22,155 nucleotides of DNA, taken from positions 1-22,155 of the IMG/VR virus record IMGVR_UViG_3300027763_000257; one strand, written 5' to 3'. The stretch comes from a virus. The notes beneath the pieces were generated by a model that was given only the letters and a program-made list of their open reading frames with translations, was not told where the DNA came from and did no database searches. Shown here piece after piece: positions 1 to 4,906 of this stretch (position 1 is its first letter; the number at the start of each line of letters is the position of its first letter). The translations under genes were made by a program, and so were the position numbers.

Positions 1-612
1 AAGGACATCAAGGAACCCGCGAGTGACGCAATGATGTATGGCACTGCGGTTCACACTGCCGCAGAGGAGTACGTGCGTGATGGCAAGCCAATTCCGAAGC
101 AGTACAAGTACATGGAGCCACTGCTTGAGAAGCTGATGAAGATTGACGGTGAAAAGATTTGCGAACAGAAGATGGGGTTGAAGAAGGAAGACGGGCGGCT
201 GGTGGCATGTGGGTTCGATGACCCACAAGTTTGGTACAGGGGCATAGCCGACCTGTTGATCATTGACCGTAAGAAGAAGGAAGCCCGAGTCGTTGACTAC
301 AAGACCGGGAAGAGCAGTCGCTATGCAGACCCCAAGCAGTTAGCACTGATGGCAGCTTGTGTTTTTGTGCACTACCCCGAGATAGAGTTCGTGCGTTCGG
401 GGTTGCTGTTCGTGGTTTGCAGGGACTTCATACCTGTGGACTTCTCTGTACACAACAAGTTTGATATCTTTGCAAAGTTGGATGATGTGATCGTTTCACG
501 TGAAACAGCCTACGAGACCGGGGTGTTCAACGCCAAGAAAAATTTCACTTGCAAAGCGTGGTGTCCTGTATCAGAATGTAGCCACAACGGAAGGAATTTA
601 CATGCCTTATAA
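1..612 (+). CDS. RecB/Cas4-like PD-(D/E)XK nuclease, 5' partial
   Basis: The frame is open to the left edge, so the true start is outside the window; the first in-frame Met is at 31. Numbering from that Met, the visible motifs are GTAVH with His8, a GIADLLIID strand with Asp74, VVDYK with Asp89 and Lys91, and a following helix with Gln103 (QLALMAA). This is the order of catalytic motifs in the RecB/Cas4 (PDDEXK_1) nuclease family, which cuts or resects DNA ends with a divalent metal. Three cysteines near the C-terminus (Cys174, Cys178, Cys183) match the C-terminal part of the Fe-S cluster in Cas4/AddB-type nucleases; the fourth Cys would be upstream of the window. It overlaps the next gene by 11 nt and precedes an SNF2 helicase, which suggests a role in recombination or replication. 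Fold call is firm; the Fe-S cluster is inferred. Confidence 0.85.
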   Translation, partial: KDIKEPASDAMMYGTAVHTAAEEYVRDGKPIPKQYKYMEPLLEKLMKIDGEKICEQKMGLKKEDGRLVACGFDDPQVWYRGIADLLIIDRKKKEARVVDYKTGKSSRYADPKQLALMAACVFVHYPEIEFVRSGLLFVVCRDFIPVDFSVHNKFDIFAKLDDVIVSRETAYETGVFNAKKNFTCKAWCPVSECSHNGRNLHAL

Positions 613-922
613 GAACCCCGCTGACCGTAACGTCAAGCGCGAATACGAGTTAGAGAAGCAACGTGCGGGTGCACACGAGGCACGGATGGAACGTCAACGT
701 GCACGGCGCAAGCTAGACAAAGAAGGTAAAGATGCCAACGGCAATGGCAAGGCTGACATGCGTGAAGGTAAAGATGTTGCCCACGTGAAAGCCTTGTCCA
801 AGGGCGGTGGTAACGCAAACGGTGTGCGTGTTGAGAGCGCATCAACCAACAGATCATTTAAGCGCGGGGCTAACCACAAGGTGGTGTCCGAAGTAAGCGC
901 GAAGGAACGTAAAAGATTATGA
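602..922 (+). CDS. Small basic HNH-like phage protein
   Basis: This 106-aa protein starts at the ATG at 602, which has GGAAGGA at 589-595 upstream; the open frame continues further left but without such a site. The N-terminal half is a charged helix rich in Arg, Lys and Glu (about residues 8-40). Residues 57-88 read GKDVAHVKALSKGGGNANG followed by an NRSFKR-type end. This resembles the first half of phage HNH proteins (DxDH..PLSKGG..N..N), but the acidic residue before His is Ala (VAH) and no second His/Asn half is obvious. It may therefore bind DNA without cutting. Residues 44-55 (DANGNGKADMRE) also fit an EF-hand loop, perhaps by chance. Function is inferred. Confidence 0.7.
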   Translation: MPYKNPADRNVKREYELEKQRAGAHEARMERQRARRKLDKEGKDANGNGKADMREGKDVAHVKALSKGGGNANGVRVESASTNRSFKRGANHKVVSEVSAKERKRL

Positions 923-934
923 GTGTGTCATGAT

Positions 935-967
935 GTCTGCAAGGTAAGGTACGAGTAGTAGCAGACA
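935..967 (+). repeat. 7-bp inverted repeat with 20-nt spacer in the leader
   Basis: TGTCTGC at 934-940 is the exact reverse complement of GCAGACA at 961-967. It lies just after the HNH-like gene in the 192-nt gap before the helicase gene. It could be an operator dyad or a loose RNA stem; nothing in the sequence decides which. The gap itself contains no credible ORF with a ribosome binding site. Confidence 0.35.
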
Positions 968-1039
968 GGGTTTGATTAGCCTAGCATAACCGTATCAGTC
1001 AACACCGTTTAAAACTTTCAAGCGGGGAGTTGACCGGAA

Positions 1040-1092
1040 CCCCCACGTCACGGGGGACTTATAAAAAGAACCTGACACACACCGTGTTCAGG
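1040..1092 (+). promoter_or_regulatory. Two adjacent hairpins upstream of the SNF2 helicase gene
   Basis: The first hairpin pairs CCCCC (1040-1044) with GGGGG (1052-1056) across ACGTCAC and is followed by ACTTATAAAAAG, not a U-run. The second pairs CCTGA (1071-1075) with TCAGG (1088-1092), plus CAC (1076-1078) with GTG (1084-1086) around one bulged T. They end 13 nt before the GGAGA ribosome binding site at 1105-1109. They may act as a leader, an RNA-processing site or a weak terminator. No convincing -35/-10 pair was found in this gap. Confidence 0.4.
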
Positions 1093-1114
1093 ATGTTTCG
1101 CATCGGAGATTAGA

Positions 1115-2665
1115 GTGCAGATCATTGAGAACAGAGCGTTACTGTTGAAGGTACGCAACCCCGACAGGATCACTACGGTGATTCCAAAGAGCAAAGTTTT
1201 GTCAGAGGATGATGGAGTTTCGGAGGTATTGGTAAATTGGGATTTGGAGGAGGCCATTGTCCTGAAGAACCTCAAGTTCAAAGACATACCCTCGCCCATC
1301 AATGCTTCATACAAATGGCCGGGGCTGTATAAACCTTTCGCCCATCAAAAAGTTACATCGTCTTTCCTAACGATGCACCGGCGGTCGTTCTGTTTTAACG
1401 AACAGGGCACTGGCAAGACTGGCTCAGTCATCTGGGCATCGGACTACCTGCTATCAAGGGGCATCATCAAGCGGGTGCTGGTCATCTGTCCGCTGTCCAT
1501 CATGGACACAGCATGGCGCAATGAGTTGTTCAGGCTGGCTATGCACCGCAAGGTAGATGTTGCCTACGGCAAGCCAGAGAAGCGCAAAGAGATCATCGCG
1601 GGGGATGCTGAGTACGTCATCATCAACTACGATGGGGTGGAGATTGTTGCCAGCGACATCCTCAAGGGCAAGTTTGACCTCATCGTGATTGATGAAGCCA
1701 ACGCATACAAGAACCCCTCTACAAGACGTTGGAAGGTGCTCAGTAATCTGATCAAGCCGAACACGTGGCTATGGATGCTAACGGGCACACCTGCATCGCA
1801 GTCCCCCTTGGATGCCTATGGCATCGCCAAGCTGGTGAACCCCGAAGGGATTCCGCGTTTCTTTGGCGGGTTCCGCGATCAGGTCATGCACAAGATCACG
1901 CAGTTCAAATGGGTTCCCAAGTTAGATTCAGAACAAGTTGTCCACAGGGCGTTACAGCCTGCCATAAGATTTACTAAAGAACAATGTTTAGACCTCCCTG
2001 AAATGACTTATGTAACACGTGACGTACCACTTACTGCACAGCAAGAGAAGTACTATGAGCTACTACGTAGGCGTCTTATCGTACAAGCAGCAGGTGAAGA
2101 GATAACGACAGTAAATGCTGCTGCTAACTTAAATAAGTTGTTGCAATTATCAGGTGGTGCGGTATACTCTGATACAGGTGAGGTGGTTCAGTTCGATGCA
2201 AGCAACCGACTGGCGGTGTTGCGCGAAGTGATTGAGGAGTCTAGCCACAAGGTGCTGGTGTTTGTGCCGTACAGACACGCCATTGAGGTGGTTGCAGAGG
2301 ATTTGCGCAAGCATGGATGCCCGACAGCAGTCATTCATGGCGGTGTGTCGGTGGGAAAGCGGTCGGAAATCTTTGAGCGTTTCCAAACAAAGGATGACCT
2401 ACGGGTACTTGTCATCCAGCCACAAGCGGCATCGCATGGGGTAACCCTGCATGCCGCCAATACGATTGTCTATTGGAGTCCAGTGATGTCCGTCGAGACC
2501 TACCTACAAGCCAACGCACGTGTACACCGAGCAGGGCAAAAAAACCCCTCAGTGGTGGTGCACTTGCAAGGCAGCGGGGTAGAGCGCCGTATGTACAAGA
2601 TGTTGGAGAACAAGATGGACATCCACAACCGGATCATCGACTTATACGGAGAAATGCTTAAATGA
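1115..2665 (+). CDS. SNF2-family (SF2) DNA helicase/translocase
   Basis: This 516-aa protein starts at a GTG, chosen because GGAGA at 1105-1109 sits at the right distance. The two RecA-like lobes of an SF2/SNF2 ATPase are complete. Motif I is QGTGKT (residues 97-102), motif II is DEAN at 193-196 (where DEAH is usual), and motif III is LTGTP at 222-226. The C-terminal lobe carries VLVFVPYRHA near 380-389, QPQAASHGVTL near 435-445, and motif VI QANARVHRAGQ at 465-475. Such proteins move along duplex DNA using ATP; phage versions are usually found in replication or recombination modules. There is no extra nuclease or reader domain, so it is a minimal core. Codon usage and G+C fall sharply around 1940-2185, between the two lobes, hinting at mosaic exchange. 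Confidence 0.93.
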   Translation: MQIIENRALLLKVRNPDRITTVIPKSKVLSEDDGVSEVLVNWDLEEAIVLKNLKFKDIPSPINASYKWPGLYKPFAHQKVTSSFLTMHRRSFCFNEQGTGKTGSVIWASDYLLSRGIIKRVLVICPLSIMDTAWRNELFRLAMHRKVDVAYGKPEKRKEIIAGDAEYVIINYDGVEIVASDILKGKFDLIVIDEANAYKNPSTRRWKVLSNLIKPNTWLWMLTGTPASQSPLDAYGIAKLVNPEGIPRFFGGFRDQVMHKITQFKWVPKLDSEQVVHRALQPAIRFTKEQCLDLPEMTYVTRDVPLTAQQEKYYELLRRRLIVQAAGEEITTVNAAANLNKLLQLSGGAVYSDTGEVVQFDASNRLAVLREVIEESSHKVLVFVPYRHAIEVVAEDLRKHGCPTAVIHGGVSVGKRSEIFERFQTKDDLRVLVIQPQAASHGVTLHAANTIVYWSPVMSVETYLQANARVHRAGQKNPSVVVHLQGSGVERRMYKMLENKMDIHNRIIDLYGEMLK

Positions 2666-2672
2666 AAAACTC

Positions 2673-2700
2673 TTGACACTGTAAAGTTTTAGGTTATTAT
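2673..2700 (+). promoter_or_regulatory. Sigma70-type promoter for the second early gene block
   Basis: TTGACA at 2673-2678 is a perfect -35 box. TATTAT at 2695-2700 matches the -10 consensus at five of six positions, with a 16-bp spacer. It sits right after the helicase stop codon, and transcription would begin near 2707. An A-rich leader and a strong AAGGAGAG ribosome binding site (2718-2724) follow before the ATG at 2730. This is the best promoter match noticed in the window. Confidence 0.75.
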
Positions 2701-2729
2701 CCATACACAAACAAAAAAAGGAGAGCGTT

Positions 2730-3137
2730 ATGACCGAGACAATATCGGTTGATAAACTCGTCGCCGTCTACATCAAGATGCGTGACAAACGTGCCGAACT
2801 TCTGCGTGACTACGAAGAAGCTGACAGCACGGTGAAGACACAGATGGAACTTGTGGAGACCAAGCTATTGGACACCTGCAAGGAAATCGGTGTTGACCGT
2901 CTTGGTAGCAAGCATGGTACGGTAATGCGTACGGTGAAGACCCGCTACTGGACAAGTGACTGGGAGTCCATGCACAAGTTCATCTTGGAACACAAGATGC
3001 CCCAACTGCTGGAGCGCCGTATCGCCCAGCTTAATATGAAACAACTGCTGGAGGAGAACCCGGATCTTACGCCTATGGGTTTGAACACTGACAGCAAATA
3101 CAGCGTAACTATAAGGAGAACCGCGAGTGGAACTTGA
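2730..3137 (+). CDS. Conserved phage protein of unknown function with N-terminal coiled coil
   Basis: This 135-aa protein has a strong ribosome binding site (AAGGAGAG) and is the first gene after the 2673-2700 promoter, so it should be well expressed. Residues 5-50 form a long charged helix (KMRDKRAELLRDYEEAD) likely to be a coiled coil. A central block (GTVMRTVKTRYWTSDWESM) and a helix ending MKQLLEENPDL follow, and the end (YSVTIRR) looks like a beta strand. I recall similar proteins in uncultured phage replication modules beside ssDNA-binding proteins, but know no assigned function. Its end overlaps the start of the next gene by 11 nt, which suggests translational coupling. Confidence 0.85.
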   Translation: MTETISVDKLVAVYIKMRDKRAELLRDYEEADSTVKTQMELVETKLLDTCKEIGVDRLGSKHGTVMRTVKTRYWTSDWESMHKFILEHKMPQLLERRIAQLNMKQLLEENPDLTPMGLNTDSKYSVTIRRTASGT

Positions 3138-3318
3138 AGCATCTATGACTGTGCCAGAAGTGGCAAAGCTGTTGAGGATGTCACGTCAGACAATCTACAA
3201 CATGATCCGCGAGGGAAAAATCCCTCATTTCCGTGTAGGCACCAAAGTGCGTTTCAATCGCGCCGATCTTGATGCCCTAATGCAAACCAAACCTGTAACA
3301 ACTGGAGAACCTAAATGA
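3127..3318 (+). CDS. Excisionase/MerR-type helix-turn-helix DNA-binding protein
   Basis: This is a 63-aa protein. The GTG at 3127 is chosen over the ATG at 3145 because AAGGAG at 3112-3117 precedes it. The core (TVPEVAKLLRMSRQTIYNMI, then REGKIPHFRVGTKVRF) is a classic HTH_17/excisionase-family winged helix: a first helix, a recognition helix at SRQTIYNMI, and a basic wing at RVGTKVRF. The family includes phage Xis and small transcription regulators. No integrase is in view, so a regulatory or DNA-architectural role is as likely as excision. Its TGA overlaps the ATG of the next gene (ATGA). Confidence 0.88.
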   Translation: MELEASMTVPEVAKLLRMSRQTIYNMIREGKIPHFRVGTKVRFNRADLDALMQTKPVTTGEPK

Positions 3319-4247
3319 GTGAAATGACCCTGTTTTCTAAAGGCGGCAACACACTACCTGCCCACCTGAAGAACTTGCAACTTGATGCTACAACTAAAGC
3401 CCTGATGGGCGGCAGTGGTGTTAGCGGCAAGCGTATCTCTATTCGCGGCAACGTCTTCCGCATGATGGTCGATGGCAAAGAGGTTGCCCAAAACGAAGAC
3501 CGCGCTATGAACATCATCATTGCGGCGGCGAATGCCAATGTATCGAGAACATACTATGCGGGATCCTACCAAGAAGGCCAAGCCACAGCCCCCACATGTT
3601 GGTCAAACGATGGTGTTGCACCCGACATCAAGTCTGAGTCACCACAAGCAAGCAAGTGCGCTGCGTGTTCACAGAACATCAAAGGCTCCGGTCAAGGTGA
3701 TTCCCGTGCATGCCGATTCAGTCAGCGCCTTGCCGTCCTCTTGGAGAACGATATTCGTGGAGACGTTTATCAGTTGACGCTACCCGCGCAGTCAATCTTT
3801 GGTGCAACCGAGAACGGCAAGATGCCCTTGCAGTCATATGCAAAGTTCTTGGGTAGTCATGGTTTGCCCGTCACGGCAGTCGTCACTGAGATGCGTTTTG
3901 ACACCGCAAGCGCAACACCACGGTTGACCTTCAAGGCAGTGCGCCCGTTGGACGAAGCCGAGTTGACGATGACCCAAGAGAAGGGTCAGTCTGCTGAAGC
4001 CAAGGTTGCTATTGCATCTACTGCGGCCCAAGCTGATGGGGCTACCAAGGTTTCTGCACCTACTGTTGTAGATACTGTTACGGGTGTTACTGTGACTCCT
4101 GAAATGACCCATGCAGTTGCCTCTGGCCGCAAAGAGCAGCCCAAGGTACAGGCTGAAGAAGTTGAGGCAGAGCCAACCAAGCGCAGCACCAAGAAAGCCG
4201 CACCAAAAGATGTGGCCGAGATCTTGGACGATTGGGCTGACGAGTAA
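3315..4247 (+). CDS. Probable single-stranded DNA-binding protein
   Basis: This 310-aa protein is coupled by ATGA to the HTH gene and has its own GGAGA at 3304-3308. Residues 38-60 (KRISIRGNVFRMMVDGKEV) look like paired strands of a beta barrel. Four cysteines, Cys95, Cys115, Cys118 and Cys133, form a plausible zinc-binding insert. Residues about 215-295 are a low-complexity, Ala/Glu/Lys-rich linker, and the last residues (DVAEILDDWADE) form an acidic, aromatic-containing tail. Phage and bacterial SSBs (T7 gp2.5, T4 gp32, bacterial SSB) carry such tails for contacts with polymerase and helicase. Its place between nuclease, helicase and primase genes fits. The SSB role is an inference from architecture; another DNA-binding role is possible. 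Confidence 0.7.
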   Translation: MSEMTLFSKGGNTLPAHLKNLQLDATTKALMGGSGVSGKRISIRGNVFRMMVDGKEVAQNEDRAMNIIIAAANANVSRTYYAGSYQEGQATAPTCWSNDGVAPDIKSESPQASKCAACSQNIKGSGQGDSRACRFSQRLAVLLENDIRGDVYQLTLPAQSIFGATENGKMPLQSYAKFLGSHGLPVTAVVTEMRFDTASATPRLTFKAVRPLDEAELTMTQEKGQSAEAKVAIASTAAQADGATKVSAPTVVDTVTGVTVTPEMTHAVASGRKEQPKVQAEEVEAEPTKRSTKKAAPKDVAEILDDWADE

Positions 4248-4251
4248 AAGC

Positions 4252-4273
4252 AGATGGGGGGAAACCCCCATCT
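4252..4273 (+). promoter_or_regulatory. Perfect 9-bp hairpin with GAAA tetraloop
   Basis: AGATGGGGG (4252-4260) pairs perfectly with CCCCCATCT (4265-4273) around a GAAA loop, a GNRA-type tetraloop. It lies between the SSB-like stop codon and the ribosome binding site (AAAGGAG, 4276-4282) of the next gene. No U-run follows, so it is not a standard terminator. It may protect the 3' end of the upstream message or tune translation of the downstream gene, whose Shine-Dalgarno begins three bases after the stem. Confidence 0.7.
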
Positions 4274-4287
4274 CAAAGGAGAACAAC

Positions 4288-4620
4288 ATGAATACATTTG
4301 GTACAGACCCAAAATATCTTGTACGAGCAGATTCGCCCGACACAAGTCATGAAGCCGCCGAGAGTGTAGACACAACAAGCCTAGAGCGTATTGTGTATGA
4401 GACCATTAAACAATTTCCTTATGGTTGCATAAGCGATGAAGTCCGTGCAATGTTTCCACACTACCCGTACTCTTCAATAACTGCCCGTTATCGGGCGTTG
4501 ATAGACAAGGGTTTTATAGAGGACACAGGACTGCGAAAACCCGGAAAGTCAGGCCGTAATCAGCGTGTAATGAAGGTAATCAAAAAAGAAGAGTATGAAC
4601 AACAGAGGCTATTCGCGTAA
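4288..4620 (+). CDS. Winged-helix phage protein
   Basis: This 110-aa protein starts at the ATG at 4288, with AAAGGAG at 4276-4282. The open frame continues upstream but overlaps the SSB-like gene and the hairpin there, so this start is preferred. Residues about 13-35 (DSPDTSHEAAESVDTTSLER) lead into a helix. Next come a turn and a recognition-like helix (HYPYSSITARYRALIDKGFI), then a basic wing (RKPGKSGRNQRVMKV). This is a winged helix-turn-helix of the kind seen in phage replication or regulatory modules. The specific function is not known. It overlaps the next gene by 26 nt. Confidence 0.8.
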   Translation: MNTFGTDPKYLVRADSPDTSHEAAESVDTTSLERIVYETIKQFPYGCISDEVRAMFPHYPYSSITARYRALIDKGFIEDTGLRKPGKSGRNQRVMKVIKKEEYEQQRLFA

Positions 4621-4843
4621 GTTTGTAGATGCGAACAATAAGGCAGATTCATTCCATGTGGGTGTGCAACTTGGTCGCATTTGCATTCGACGTGACATCC
4701 CAGTACAGGATGTAGCGGAGCACATAGGCGTATCACGGCAAGCCATTTACATGTGGTTCTTAGGGAAAGCACTGCCCCACCCGCCGAAGCGCAAAGTATT
4801 ATGGGAACTGCTTGATCGCCTAGCGGCAAACACCGCAATTTGA
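4595..4843 (+). CDS. Small Cro/CI-type helix-turn-helix protein
   Basis: This is an 82-aa protein. Residues about 24-60 include IPVQDVAEHIGVSRQAIYMWFLGKA, a typical five-helix XRE/Cro-like HTH with SRQAIYMWF as the recognition helix. The start overlaps the previous gene by 26 nt and has only a weak purine-rich stretch (AAAAAAGAAGAG) before it, so translation may depend on coupling. It could regulate the early arm or assist replication initiation at the primase. A dyad at 4856-4874, just downstream, is a possible target. Confidence 0.75.
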   Translation: MNNRGYSRKFVDANNKADSFHVGVQLGRICIRRDIPVQDVAEHIGVSRQAIYMWFLGKALPHPPKRKVLWELLDRLAANTAI

Positions 4844-4855
4844 TTCCCCGCCCAT

Positions 4856-4874
4856 GGTCTATCGCCAGTAGACC
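4856..4874 (+). promoter_or_regulatory. Inverted repeat in the 63-nt gap before the primase gene
   Basis: GGTCTA (4856-4861) is the exact complement of TAGACC (4869-4874), separated by TCGCCAG. It lies between the small HTH gene and the primase-helicase gene, 20 nt before the AAGAGAGA ribosome binding site. It may be an RNA hairpin or an operator dyad. No U-run follows, so it is not a terminator. Confidence 0.5.
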
Positions 4875-4906
4875 GGAAGGCATACCTGTCTGTAAAAGAG
4901 AGAATA

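Noticed and set aside
208-225. GTGGGTTCGATGACCCAC resembling a tRNA T-arm
   Set aside because: The loop is 8 nt, no acceptor or anticodon stems flank it, and it lies in the conserved nuclease reading frame.
1030-1065. TTGACC and TATAAA as a promoter before the helicase gene
   Set aside because: The spacing is 24 bp, too long for a sigma70 promoter.
3127-3318. Evidence of a temperate phage from the excisionase-like gene
   Set aside because: Such HTH proteins also act as plain regulators, and no integrase or attachment site is seen.
3834-4378. Two overlapping minus-strand open frames of 169 and 130 codons
   Set aside because: They are antisense to the SSB-like and winged-helix genes, which have ribosome binding sites and recognisable domains.
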